From assembly GCA_022448425.1 (NCBI GenBank), contig JAKVCY010000043.1:1-36439 (forward strand): DNA of 36,439 nucleotides, read 5' to 3'. The DNA comes from Thalassotalea sp. GTDB taxonomy: Bacteria; Pseudomonadota; Gammaproteobacteria; Enterobacterales; Alteromonadaceae. Of this stretch, positions 27,326 to 35,342 are shown one piece after another (position 1 is the stretch's first letter; each line of letters starts with the position of its first letter). The position numbers and the translations under genes were made by a program. The notes beneath the pieces are model-generated. The model did no database searches. It had not been told where the DNA came from and was given only the letters and a program-made list of their open reading frames with translations.

Positions 27326-27351
27326 ATGGGGCTTAGTTCCTGTGTTTCAAG
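27326..27351 (-). promoter_or_regulatory. Sigma32 heat-shock promoter of grpE
   Basis: On the minus strand CTTGAA (27346-27351) and CCCCAT (27326-27331) are separated by 14 bases, a full match to the RpoH consensus. It lies in the grpE-nadK divergent region. Confidence 0.9.
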
Positions 27352-27445
27352 CCAGAAATTTTAAGAATTATTAATTTGCTGCCTTTACAACAACATTTTT
27401 TAAAGCGACACTGCCGATAAGAGGACATACAAGGCATATAACTCT

Positions 27446-28327
27446 ATGAGCCAGTTATATAAAACGATTGGTTTGATAGGAAAACCTAATCACGAAGGCG
27501 CAAGCGCGACTATCACCACATTACACGACTATTTAACCTCACAAGGCTATCAAGTCATTGTTGAGCGCTCTGTCGCTAAATCACTCGACATTGACGGACT
27601 AAACATTCAGTCTCTCACCGATATAGGCGATCTTGCTGACTTAGCTATTGTCGTTGGTGGTGATGGTTACATGCTAGGCGCGGCACGAGTACTGTCTGGC
27701 TATAAAATCGGTGTTATTGGTGTTAACCGTGGCAACTTAGGCTTCCTTACTGACCTCCCGCCGCAAGATGTAATTCCGCCGCTTGAAGCGATTTTAAGAG
27801 GCGAATCACGTAGCGAACAGCGCTTCATTATAGAGGCAGAAGTGTATCGCCATGGTAAATTAAAAAGCTCGAACAGTGCGGTTAATGAAGCAGTCCTTCA
27901 TGCAGGTAAAGTTGCCAATATGATTGAGTTTGAAGTTTATATTGATGATAGCTTTATGTTCAGTCAGCGATCTGACGGGCTTATCGTATCAACACCTACT
28001 GGTTCTACGGCATACTCAATGTCAGCTGGTGGACCTATTCTGACACCAAACCTAAACGCCCTATCGCTCGTTCCAATGTTCCCTCACACATTAACTAGTC
28101 GGCCAATTGTCGTCGATGGTGACAGTGAAATTAAGTTGATATTGTCGAACGATAACCATGAAAACCTACAGGTTAGTTGTGACGGACATGTTATTTTGGC
28201 GGTCATGCCTGGTGACCAAGTCGTCATCAAGAAGAGCCCATGTACACTAAGGCTTATTCATCCACTGGATCACAACTATTTCAACGTCCTGAGAAACAAA
28301 TTGAGCTGGGGTAATAAACTCTATTAG
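27446..28327 (+). CDS. nadK: NAD kinase
   Basis: Phosphorylates NAD+ to NADP+ using ATP; cytosolic. The 293-residue protein has the hallmark GGDG (71-74, in [17 protein letters not shown]), an NE-containing segment (VNEAVLH), and the substrate-binding motif [16 protein letters not shown] (about 183-198). Length matches E. coli NadK. It is divergent from grpE and followed by recN in the same direction, the conserved grpE/nadK-recN-bamE order. Confidence 0.96.
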   Translation: MSQLYKTIGLIGKPNHEGASATITTLHDYLTSQGYQVIVERSVAKSLDIDGLNIQSLTDIGDLADLAIVVGGDGYMLGAARVLSGYKIGVIGVNRGNLGFLTDLPPQDVIPPLEAILRGESRSEQRFIIEAEVYRHGKLKSSNSAVNEAVLHAGKVANMIEFEVYIDDSFMFSQRSDGLIVSTPTGSTAYSMSAGGPILTPNLNALSLVPMFPHTLTSRPIVVDGDSEIKLILSNDNHENLQVSCDGHVILAVMPGDQVVIKKSPCTLRLIHPLDHNYFNVLRNKLSWGNKLY

Positions 28328-28379
28328 TTTCAAAAATATATAAATTTATCGGGCTTAATGCTTGCACTCTTTCTTAATA

Positions 28380-28395
28380 CTGTATAAATTAACAG
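28380..28395. promoter_or_regulatory. LexA (SOS) box upstream of recN
   Basis: CTGT-ATAAATTA-ACAG is a perfect CTGT-N8-ACAG LexA site, within the flanking context TACTGTATAAATTAACAG. It lies 22-37 bases before the recN ATG. Confidence 0.9.
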
Positions 28396-28402
28396 CTAAA
28401 TA

Positions 28403-28418
28403 CTGTTTGTTTATACAT
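28403..28418. promoter_or_regulatory. Second LexA-like box overlapping the recN start
   Basis: CTGT-TTGTTTAT-ACAT differs from the consensus at one base of the conserved CTGT/ACAG halves. Its last two bases are the first two of the recN ATG. E. coli recN also has more than one LexA site. Confidence 0.7.
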
Positions 28419-30087
28419 GACTATGTTACTTCAACTAACCATTCAAAATTTTGCCATCGTTAAATCGCTAGATATCGACTGGCAAAGTGGCATGACAACG
28501 ATTACAGGTGAAACTGGAGCCGGTAAGTCAATCGCTATTGATGCGCTCGGGTTATGCTTAGGTGACCGAGCTACGACAAACGTTGTTCGCCCGTCTGCAA
28601 CCAAGGCAGATATCGCTGCTAGATTTGATGTTAGTGCTAACTCACTGGCTAATAACTGGCTTTCAGAGCATGAATTAGACAGTGAAAATGAGTGCATTTT
28701 ACGTCGCGTGATTTCTGCGGAAGGTCGTTCTAAGGCTTATATTAACGGTAGCCAAGTTCCGTTAGCTCAACTAAAAGAGCTTGGTCAATACCTCATTAAT
28801 ATCCACGGTCAACATGACCACCAACTGATTATAAAGCCTGCTGAACAACGCAGAATGCTCGATGCTTATGCTGAACATAAAGACTTGTTAGAGAATGTGA
28901 GTCATTACTATCAACAATATCGCAAGCAAGTTGCAGAGCTAGAAATACTACAAGAGTCTCAGCAGCAAAGGGAAGCACAGCAACAATTGCTTCAGTATCA
29001 AGTTTCTGAGTTAGATGAATTTGCGTTACAGCAAGAGGAATTTGACACACTAGAGGCAGATTACAAGCGCTATAGCCATAGTCAGCAGATCCTAACCGAT
29101 ACCATGGAAACCCTGCATTTATTATCGCAAGATGACCACTTTAATGTGCTATCAGGTCTACAGAAATGTCACGATACCATAGCAAGCCTCGCGCATTATG
29201 ATGAGCAATTAGCGAATATCGCCACTATCATTAATGACTCTGTAATCCAATTGGAAGAGGCGAACAATGACTTGCGTCATTACCATGAGAGATTAGAGCT
29301 CGACCCGGAATCTTTTAGCTTAATAGAAGAGCGTTATTCTCAAGCCATAACACTCGCTAAGAAGCATCAAGTTGCTCCAGAAGCTTTACCGGAGTTTCAC
29401 CAACAGTTATCTCAGCAACTAGCAAGCATTAGTAGTGATGAGCACAAGCTAGCAAGCCTGGCAGATGAAATAGAGCAAACACTGAGCCTATATGATCAAG
29501 CGGCGCAGGAGCTTTCGGCATCTCGCAAACTATATTCGACCAAACTAAGCGAAGAAATAAGTATCAGCATGAAAGAGTTAAACATGCCGCATGGCGAGTT
29601 TTCTGTTCGCTTTGATGATGCTGAAAACGACAAACCTGCGCGTTCAGGCAAAGATGACATTTGCTTTACGGTTAGCATTAACCCAGGGCAAGCACCTGAA
29701 GCGATGCACAAAGTTGCCTCTGGCGGTGAGCTCTCACGTATTAGTCTAGCCATGCAAGTTATCCTAGCGGATAAGGTTATCTCACCTACGATGATATTTG
29801 ATGAAGTCGATGTTGGTATTAGTGGTCCAACGGCAGCTATGGTAGGCGAAAAGCTTAGACAGCTTGCGGAGAAAACACAGATTATGTGTGTGACACATTT
29901 ACCTCAAGTAGCATGTAAGGGACATCAGCAGCTGTTTGTTGCCAAATTAACAGACGGTGAACACACAGAAACAACCGTAACGGAACTTAGTAACGCAGCT
30001 CGCGTCAAAGAGATCGCGCGTTTACTTGCTGGAAATACAATAACAGACAGCAGCTTGGCAAACGCCCAGGAGCTACTAGCTAGTTAA
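28417..30087 (+). CDS. recN: DNA repair protein RecN
   Basis: SMC-like ATPase for recombinational repair of double-strand breaks, among the most strongly SOS-induced proteins. The 556-residue protein has the Walker A motif GETGAGKS (31-38), long coiled-coil arms (about 155-380, Gln/Glu-rich), the ABC signature ASGGELSRISLAMQ near 433-446 and Walker B TMIFDEVDVGISG. Start: ATG at 28417, with a second ATG two codons later; either could be used. Two LexA boxes lie upstream. It is followed by bamE after 91 bases. Confidence 0.96.
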   Translation: MTMLLQLTIQNFAIVKSLDIDWQSGMTTITGETGAGKSIAIDALGLCLGDRATTNVVRPSATKADIAARFDVSANSLANNWLSEHELDSENECILRRVISAEGRSKAYINGSQVPLAQLKELGQYLINIHGQHDHQLIIKPAEQRRMLDAYAEHKDLLENVSHYYQQYRKQVAELEILQESQQQREAQQQLLQYQVSELDEFALQQEEFDTLEADYKRYSHSQQILTDTMETLHLLSQDDHFNVLSGLQKCHDTIASLAHYDEQLANIATIINDSVIQLEEANNDLRHYHERLELDPESFSLIEERYSQAITLAKKHQVAPEALPEFHQQLSQQLASISSDEHKLASLADEIEQTLSLYDQAAQELSASRKLYSTKLSEEISISMKELNMPHGEFSVRFDDAENDKPARSGKDDICFTVSINPGQAPEAMHKVASGGELSRISLAMQVILADKVISPTMIFDEVDVGISGPTAAMVGEKLRQLAEKTQIMCVTHLPQVACKGHQQLFVAKLTDGEHTETTVTELSNAARVKEIARLLAGNTITDSSLANAQELLAS

Positions 30088-30178
30088 GCTAATTTATATT
30101 AAATCAATATTTTGCTTTGTAACTCGCTCGATGCTTGGTTATTATCCCCTGTCAAATGTTGTAGGAATTTAAGTTTTC

Positions 30179-30526
30179 ATGTTGTTAAGAAGCACAATAT
30201 TAGCGTTAGCGCTTACCGCTACAGGTTGTTCAAGTTGGGTATACCGAATTGATATCCCACAAGGCAACTACCTTGAACAAAAAGATATCGATCGTTTACA
30301 AGTGGGCATGACAAAGGAACAGGTCAAATTTATTTTAGGCAGTCCTGTAACTATCGATTCATTTGAAAACGATACTTGGCACTACATCTATCAGTTTAAG
30401 TCAGGTAGAAGTGCGGATTTTAATGCACGTAAAGATTTCATTCTTAAGTTTGAAGACAACTTACTTGTATCTGCCAGTGGTGATTTCGAACTATCAGAGA
30501 ACTTCAATACGCCATACGAAAATTAG
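30179..30526 (+). CDS. bamE: Outer membrane protein assembly factor BamE
   Basis: Lipoprotein of the BAM complex that inserts beta-barrel proteins into the outer membrane. The 115-residue precursor has a lipoprotein signal peptide with lipobox ATGC (Cys17 becomes the lipidated residue) and the SmpA/OmlA core: QGNYLEQKDIDRLQVGMTKEQV, FILGSPV and DTWHYIY. Its place after recN and facing rnfH-ratA is conserved with E. coli. A strong terminator follows. Confidence 0.95.
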   Translation: MLLRSTILALALTATGCSSWVYRIDIPQGNYLEQKDIDRLQVGMTKEQVKFILGSPVTIDSFENDTWHYIYQFKSGRSADFNARKDFILKFEDNLLVSASGDFELSENFNTPYEN

Positions 30527-30550
30527 TCTTTAGATTAGGTTTTTTTTACA

Positions 30551-30582
30551 AAAAAAGCCCTGCATATTTGCAGGGCTTTTTT
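30551..30582. terminator. Bidirectional terminator between bamE and rnfH
   Basis: Perfect 14-base arms (30551-30564 and 30569-30582) built on AAAAAAGCCCTGCA around TATT. T6 on the plus side and, on the minus side, T6 complementary to A6. It serves the convergent bamE and rnfH. Confidence 0.93.
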
Positions 30583-30621
30583 ATTTTTATTTGTTTAATT
30601 AAAAAAGGCTTTACCAGTTTA

Positions 30622-30966
30622 TTAGCTGCCACCGCGTAACGGGTTCACTCGCCCGCCGGTCACTTTGTCAGCACGGCCTTCTTCTTTGGCTTTCTCAGCG
30701 CGACGCTTACGCACTTCTTTAGGATCAGCGATTAAAGGGCGATACACCTCTATTCTATCGAGATCCTGCAGCTCTTCTGACAGTTTAGCGGCCCTATTCC
30801 AAATGCCTACTTTGTTCTTTTTCAGGTCAATCTCAGGAAACAACTCCATAATGCCAGACTCTACAATAGCCTGTTCTACTGTAGTGCCCGGTGAAACCGG
30901 TATCGAAAGCAGTTCTTGTTTAGTCGGCGTCCCGTAAACAACCTCTATATGAATTAAATCTGTCAT
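30622..30966 (-). CDS. rnfH: RnfH family protein
   Basis: Small ubiquitin-like-fold protein (UPF0125), 114 residues, of unknown function despite its name. Typical features are the opening IHIEVVYGTP, the middle KVGIWNR (about 52-58) and D-R-I-E-V-Y-R-P-L-x-x-D-P-K-E-x-R-x-x-R-A (about 70-90). A basic, Gly-rich tail follows. Its start overlaps the ratA stop by one base, giving an operon ratA-rnfH as in E. coli. Confidence 0.93.
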   Translation of the reverse strand: MTDLIHIEVVYGTPTKQELLSIPVSPGTTVEQAIVESGIMELFPEIDLKKNKVGIWNRAAKLSEELQDLDRIEVYRPLIADPKEVRKRRAEKAKEEGRADKVTGGRVNPLRGGS

Positions 30967-31397
30967 TAACCGTATACCTTCTTAGCGCGTTCAGTAAAAG
31001 CTTGCACCATGTTGTTAGCAATATTGTTAAATATTTTCCCAAAAGCCATCTCAAGTAATTTACTCGAAAACTCATATTCTAAATTTAAGGTGATTTTGCA
31101 AGCTTCGTCGGATAGCTCGGTTAAATCCCAACGGCCTGACAGCTGCTTAAATGGCCCGTCAACTAAATTAAGCGTTACATGCTTGTTTGCTTCTAAGGTA
31201 TTTTCAGTCGTAAACCACTTGCTTACGCCGCCTTTAGACACTTTCAACGCAGCAGTCATAGAATCTTCTGACTGTGAGATTATTTTACTGTCATTACAGT
31301 CTGGTAAAAATTGCGGGTACGCTAACACGTCGTTAATTAAATCGTACATGTCTTTTACACTGTGCATCACTAACGCACTTCGATGAATTGATGGCAT
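30966..31397 (-). CDS. ratA: RatA family START-domain protein
   Basis: The 143-residue single-domain START/COQ10-like protein. In E. coli RatA was described as a toxin that binds 50S subunits and blocks association; homologues act in ubiquinone binding (Coq10), so the role is debated. Visible features: [32 protein letters not shown] (about 28-40), W-x-T-x-N, and C-terminal [16 protein letters not shown]. There is no separate antitoxin gene. It is divergent from smpB and upstream of rnfH. Confidence 0.93.
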   Translation of the reverse strand: MPSIHRSALVMHSVKDMYDLINDVLAYPQFLPDCNDSKIISQSEDSMTAALKVSKGGVSKWFTTENTLEANKHVTLNLVDGPFKQLSGRWDLTELSDEACKITLNLEYEFSSKLLEMAFGKIFNNIANNMVQAFTERAKKVYG

Positions 31398-31540
31398 TTA
31401 ACTCCCCCATTAACTGGGCGATCATATCAAAGAGACACGAAAAGCTCACTATTGGAGGTTTAAAATCAATAATTTTTCGCTTTAAGATTTTAAATTCCCA
31501 TGTAATACGTATAATGACCGCCGTTAAATGTGGAAAGAAC

Positions 31541-32029
31541 ATGGCTAAGAAAAAATCTAAACAAAGCAATAGCAACACCATTGCACTCAACAAAAAAGCT
31601 CGACATAACTATACCCTAACGGACAAGTATGAAGCGGGTATGAGTCTGCAAGGCTGGGAAATTAAAAGTATACGTAGCGGAAAGGTAAACATTTCTGATT
31701 GCTACGTCATGCTGAAAGACGGTGAAGCCTATCTGGTGGGCTGTGAAATATTACCCTTAAATGCAGCGTCTTCGCATATTATTTGTGACCCGGTTCGCTC
31801 GCGAAAATTACTCTTAAACCGACGTGAACTTGACCGACTAATCGGTGCCGTTGAGCGTGACGGCTATTCATTAATTGCTACAGCAATGTATTGGAAGCAA
31901 TGTTGGGTTAAACTTGAGTTTTACTTAGGTAAAGGTAAGAAGACTCACGATAAACGCGCAGATCTCAAAGACAGACAGTGGCAAATCGATAAAGGCCGCT
32001 TGATGAAGAATAAGAACTTAAGCGGTTAA
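31541..32029 (+). CDS. smpB: SsrA-binding protein SmpB
   Basis: Binds tmRNA and places it in the A site of stalled ribosomes for trans-translation. The 162-residue protein starts at ATG 31541, with GGAAAG before it; longer in-frame readings upstream are not supported and would overlap ratA. Core motifs: N-K-K-A-R-H-x-Y (about 18-25), [13 protein letters not shown] (about 33-45), and the C-terminal basic tail [20 protein letters not shown] that mimics an anticodon-stem/mRNA in the ribosome. It sits directly upstream of ssrA. Confidence 0.97.
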   Translation: MAKKKSKQSNSNTIALNKKARHNYTLTDKYEAGMSLQGWEIKSIRSGKVNISDCYVMLKDGEAYLVGCEILPLNAASSHIICDPVRSRKLLLNRRELDRLIGAVERDGYSLIATAMYWKQCWVKLEFYLGKGKKTHDKRADLKDRQWQIDKGRLMKNKNLSG

Positions 32030-32045
32030 CACACGCAATACTAGT

Positions 32046-32073
32046 GCTGCTTGCTAATTTACTAGCTAGCAGC
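32046..32073. other. Hairpin downstream of smpB
   Basis: Eleven-base arms GCTGCTTGCTA (32046-32056) and TAGCTAGCAGC (32063-32073) with one mismatch. No T run follows, so it is a weak terminator candidate or an mRNA 3'-end structure. The rest of 32074-32309 should contain the ssrA promoter, which I cannot place with confidence. Confidence 0.45.
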
Positions 32074-32309
32074 CATTAAACTTAAGCTCGTTCATCATTC
32101 CTCCTCTTCTTTCGCTGTATCAGTTCACCTACTTGAGACATCAACGCAAGTAACCAGAAGCGAAATTAGTATAAATAACATACGAAGTAACTTCGATAAG
32201 CATAAAGCGCTTGTTTACCTTGCTATTTTCTACTAACATCTGCGCTTCTACAGACGCTTTAGTTAACCATTGGTAATATGCTAAAGTATTACTGTAAGCT
32301 CAAAACTTT

Positions 32310-32660
32310 GGGGCGGATTTAGGATTCGACGGGATTCACGAAACCCAAGGTGCATGTCCAGGGGCGGTTGGCCTGGTAAAAAGCCGCAAAACTATAGTTG
32401 CAAACGACGAAACGTTCGCACTAGCAGCTTAATGCTAGCCATCCTCTCAACGCTTGGTCTGTTGGCGTGAGAAGTGATGGTCACCCTAAATAGACTAGCG
32501 AGGGAAACTTGTCTGAGGTTGAACCGCGAAACAGTATCAGACTCACTAGAAAGTAGCCTGTCGTTCGGCGACTGACTAGTTAAATAAAAGATCGACTAAG
32601 CATGTAGGACCGAGGATGTAGGTTTTTCGGACGGGGGTTCAACTCCCCCCCGCTCCACCA
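32310..32660 (+). ncRNA. ssrA: Transfer-messenger RNA (tmRNA)
   Basis: Rescues stalled ribosomes and tags the nascent peptide for proteolysis. The one-piece tmRNA is 351 bases with an acceptor stem of GGGGCGG (32310-32316) pairing with CCGCTCC (32651-32657 region) and an encoded CCA end. The conserved 5' part (GATTCGACGGGATT, GGTGCATG, AAAAAGCCGCAAA) and 3' part (CTAAGCATGTAG, GGATGTAGG, TTCGGACG, GGTTCAACTCC) are clear. The tag reading frame gives ANDETFALAA then TAA (about 32400-32433). Its 3' end and terminator are duplicated 2,408 bases downstream. Confidence 0.98.
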
Positions 32661-32705
32661 ATTGAAGAAGGTGAACTGATCTCAGTTCACCTTTTTTTAT
32701 GCCTA
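32655..32705 (+). repeat. Direct repeat / attachment site, left copy (attL-like)
   Basis: 51 bases, starting at the CCACCA end of ssrA and running through the terminator to GCCTA, recur exactly at 35063-35113. Similarity continues for about 125 more bases (to about 32830 and 35238) at roughly 85-90 percent by eye. ssrA 3' ends are classic integration sites. Confidence 0.88.
32668..32698 (+). terminator. ssrA terminator (left copy)
   Basis: Arms AAGGTGAACTGA (32668-32679) and TCAGTTCACCTT (32682-32693) with a T7 run to 32698. It lies inside the 51-base repeat. Confidence 0.9.
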
Positions 32706-32969
32706 TTCCCCGCGCTACAGGCCTTATGTGGCAAGGGTTTACGGACTTCGTCCACTTCTTAATCCCGGACTATCCAAGGCGAATATTCTCTAAATTGCCG
32801 AATACTCTCTGTCTCTCTCCCGCTTGCTCAGTGGCGAAGTCCATGACTAGAGAAAATACCACCCTTTAAAATAAATAACTTATCGACGGACTTAGAGAAA
32901 GGTTTGTTTGCAGCATTGGTAGGCGTGGGTACAACCTACCGAAACAGCGAATAAAAAATAATATGAAAA
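32706..32969. other. Element end region, non-coding
   Basis: No gene. It shares about 125 bases with 35114-35238, including a short hairpin GGAC-TTC-GTCC (32743-32753) and two 12-base direct repeats, CGAATATTCTCT (32780-32791) and CGAATACTCTCT (32799-32810), spaced 19 bases apart. Such arrays near an element end are candidate recombinase or accessory-factor sites. Confidence 0.55.
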
Positions 32970-34358
32970 TCAAAGTCCGTGACTTCTCGCCGAAGAATAC
33001 AGCTGCCTATAGGTCCTCACCAATTCTGGCCGTTCTGCCAGCAACTCTAAGATCAAATCCATTAGACCATCCAAGCTGAAATCAATATCGAGCCGGTCGG
33101 CATGTACCGTAACTTTATCGATTAACTGTTTTGCCAGCCGTTTCTGGTGAGCCGGAAACAATTCCTCCGACAGCCCTTCAAGATTCATTAATCTGTTCAC
33201 AACCAAGGAAAGATCAAAATCAGGGCTTTCAGTTAACGACTTTGGCAAGTGTGCTAGAAGTTGTTCGGGCGTTGATAGCAGTTGCCTCAAACTCGACCAA
33301 ACCTGATCATTCAAGTTTGCGGCTTGTAAACGCGGCAACCCAGAGGCACCCGCACCCTCGGCTATTTCCCTTTGCGGAATATAGTAAGCGTACTTTCTAC
33401 CTTTATAAGCCGACGACAACCATGGTGACATAGCTCGGCCATCAGCACCGAACACGTGGCCCCTCAACATAAAAATTGAGCCTTCATCCGATGATGGTCG
33501 GCTTTCACCTCGACGACTACGTGCTTCCAAAAGCGCAGCAGCTCCGCTCCACAGGTCACGTTCAATAATCGGCTCATGCGCGCCTGATTGCCATGCGTCA
33601 CCGTAAAAAACTTCGCCCAAATAGACGCGATTCTTCAACAGCGTATAAATCGCATTGCGATTAAAAGCCTTACCACCTTTAAGCTTTCCTGATCGAGTAC
33701 GCCAGCGCTTGGTTTTCACGCCTCGCGCATTCAAATCATTCAGAATCGCAGTGGCAGATTCTTAGTTGGCGTATCGGGTGAAAATCTCCTGCACGACTTT
33801 TGATTCGACTTGATCAACCACCAAACGATCATCCTTAACAACGTAACCTAACGGGCATGAGGTACCTTGCCAGCGGCCAGACTCCAACGTGGCTGCGCGC
33901 TTTTCTTTTACCCGCTGACCAACCATCTCCCGCTCGAACTCAGCAAATGAGGTAATGATGTTCGTTGCCAGCCGCCCTACATGGTGAGACATATCAATCT
34001 GCTGAGTCACGGACACCACTGACACATCATGCGCGTTTAGCTCAGCCATAATTTGTTGAAAATCAGCCAGGCTTCTTGTCAGGCGATCTAGCCGATGCAC
34101 AACCACCACATCAATAAGACCAAACTTGACGTCATTAAGAAGCGATCGAAAACCCGCGCGTCGCATATGGCTACCGGAATAGCCTCTGTCCTCATAAATC
34201 GTATCGACCAACCTCCAGCCCTTTCCAACTTGTGAGCCAATAAAATCCGCGCAAGCCATAAATTGAGCACTGACGGAGTCGAAAGGATCAAGGTTATCCT
34301 TCTCTACAGACGAGCGAGAATAAATGGCACAGCGTTTAATGGGCAGCGACTCAGACAT
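32970..34358 (-). pseudogene. Serine recombinase broken by one in-frame TAA
   Basis: Site-specific recombinase of the resolvase/invertase superfamily with a C-terminal Recombinase domain. One continuous minus-strand frame of 462 codons is interrupted only by TAA at 33762-33764 (codon 199). The first part has the catalytic domain: YSRSS with nucleophile Ser17, EDRGYSGSHMRRAGF, and HRLDRLTRSLADF. The second part has the Recombinase domain (AFNRNAIYTLLKNRVYLGEVFYG) and a C-terminal helical region. I start it at ATG 34358; an open extension to 34400 would cross the parDE operator. The stop separates the catalytic domain from DNA-binding parts, so the enzyme should be inactive unless read through. 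Codon use and GC look unlike the core genes. Confidence 0.82.
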
Positions 34359-34359
34359 A

Positions 34360-34400
34360 CAAATACAAATATTGACAATCTTTGTATTTGAGCCTAGCAT
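34360..34400. promoter_or_regulatory. parDE promoter and palindromic operator
   Basis: Perfect inverted repeat CAAATACAAA (34360-34369) and TTTGTATTTG (34381-34390) with an 11-base spacer that contains TTGACA (34372-34377). A -10-like TAGCAT (34395-34400) follows at 17 bases. The dyad around the -35 is as expected for autoregulation by a ribbon-helix-helix ParD; it also abuts the recombinase start and could repress both genes. Confidence 0.72.
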
Positions 34401-34433
34401 GATCTGTATAAATGTCTACCCTTGGAGGTCATC

Positions 34434-34691
34434 ATGCATGTTTCCCTGACTGCCGAGCTAGAGTCTCGAGTTAAGGCCAAAGTTAAAAGCGGCCTGTACA
34501 ACAATGCCAGCGAAGTGATCCGCGAAGCACTGCGCTTTATGGATACACACGAGGATTGGGTCCACGAAGTGAAATTGGCCCGCCTGCGCGAACAACTGAA
34601 AGCGGGTACTGACCAGCTAGATAAAGGAGAAGGCATTGCCATCGAATCAAAATCTGCCCTAGATTCACTGTTCGACGACATTAAAGCTTAA
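34434..34691 (+). CDS. parD: Type II antitoxin, ParD family
   Basis: Ribbon-helix-helix antitoxin that neutralises ParE and represses the operon. The 85-residue protein has the N-terminal RHH domain (MHVSLTAELESRVKAKVKSGLYNNASEVIREALR) and a C-terminal acidic, helical toxin-binding tail. I start at ATG 34434 because GGAGG lies at 34424-34428; the reading from TTG at 34422 would include the ribosome-binding site. It precedes parE by five bases and sits between the recombinase and the right repeat, where it may stabilise the element. Confidence 0.92.
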   Translation: MHVSLTAELESRVKAKVKSGLYNNASEVIREALRFMDTHEDWVHEVKLARLREQLKAGTDQLDKGEGIAIESKSALDSLFDDIKA

Positions 34692-34696
34692 GCCGC

Positions 34697-34996
34697 ATGC
34701 CTGCACATCAACTTGTTATAGCTCCGGCAGCCAAAGCCGACCTTAAAGAAATCTATCAGTATGGGCTTCGGCAATGGGGACAAGTCCAATCCGACAGTTA
34801 CCTAGAAAATCTAAAAGACCATTTTTGGTCCCTTACTGAACAACCACTTATGGGCGTTGAGCGCCCCGAACTCCTACCCGGCGCCAGAAGCCTCCCCATC
34901 GAAGGCCATGCTCTGTTTTACAGAGTCACTGCAGATACGGTAGAAATTATCCGCGTACTACATGGCCGACAAGACCCGCAGCGACACTTAAAATAG
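34697..34996 (+). CDS. parE: Type II toxin, ParE/RelE superfamily
   Basis: ParE toxins poison DNA gyrase. The 99-residue basic protein has the family pattern: L-V-I-A-P-A-A-K-A-D-L-K-E-I-Y-x-Y (6-22), W-G (27-28), P-L-M-G, LLPGARSLPIEGHALFYRV (62-80) and the final strand VEIIRVLHGRQDP (86-98). It lacks the catalytic set typical of RNase RelE, favouring the ParE assignment. Five bases separate it from parD, so the two are co-translated. Confidence 0.93.
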   Translation: MPAHQLVIAPAAKADLKEIYQYGLRQWGQVQSDSYLENLKDHFWSLTEQPLMGVERPELLPGARSLPIEGHALFYRVTADTVEIIRVLHGRQDPQRHLK

Positions 34997-35062
34997 CTCA
35001 AGAGGCTTCTCATCTTGGCACCGACTGAGCAACTCTCGAACGGCTTTTCATATTGATAATTG

Positions 35063-35113
35063 CCACCAATTGAAGAAGGTGAACTGATCTCAGTTCACCT
35101 TTTTTTATGCCTA
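35063..35113 (+). repeat. Direct repeat / attachment site, right copy
   Basis: Exact copy of 32655-32705: the last six bases of tmRNA (CCACCA), the terminator hairpin (35076-35101) with its T7 run (to 35106), and GCCTA. The bases just before it (GATAATTG) do not resemble tmRNA, so only the 3' tip of ssrA is duplicated. Confidence 0.88.
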
Positions 35114-35342
35114 CACCCCGCGCTACAGGCCTTATGTGGCAAGGGTTTACGTACTTCGTACCATTCTTAACCTCAGACTATCCAAGGCGAATATTCTCTA
35201 AATTGCCGAATACTCTCTGCACCTCTCACCATCTCGAACAGCCCAAGTCCATGACCAGAGAACAGAGAATCTTTTAAATTCAGTAGCTTATTATCGGACT
35301 AATCAAAAGGTTTGTTGGGTGAATTGGTTGGGCGAAAGGAAA
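35114..35342. other. Non-coding region after right repeat
   Basis: No gene. The first ~125 bases resemble 32706-32830, with the hairpin GTAC-TTC-GTAC (35151-35161) and the 12-base repeats at 35188-35199 and 35207-35218. A shorter conserved patch AAAGGTTTGTT (about 35307-35317) also matches the left copy near 32900. Confidence 0.55.

Larger units (their letters stand above)
32661..35062. mobile_element. Small integrated element at the ssrA 3' end
   Basis: The 2.4-kb segment between the two 51-base repeats carries a disrupted serine recombinase and a parDE pair, with base composition that looks more GC-rich than the core genes. It contains no tyrosine integrase, although ssrA sites are usually used by such enzymes; so it was either mobilised in trans, is a remnant left by deletion, or is one unit of a tandem array whose integrase lies to the right of the window. 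Boundaries are inferred from the repeats. Confidence 0.65.

Noticed and set aside
30966-31397. RatA as part of a toxin-antitoxin pair with RnfH
   Set aside because: Although the toxin label exists for E. coli RatA, the ratA-rnfH pair is a conserved core operon of START and ubiquitin-like fold proteins and shows no features of a type II module.
31388-31540. Longer smpB reading frame beginning at 31388
   Set aside because: SmpB proteins begin with MAKKK-like residues; the ATG at 31541 has a ribosome-binding site and the extension overlaps ratA.
33735-33764. Serine recombinase as two separate genes or as a frameshift
   Set aside because: The two parts are in the same frame with only a TAA between them, and no ribosome-binding site precedes the second part, whose only nearby start is a TTG.
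34358-34400. Recombinase start at 34400, adding 14 residues
   Set aside because: The extension would run through the perfect palindrome and parDE -35 region; the YSRSS motif sits at the normal distance from the ATG at 34358.
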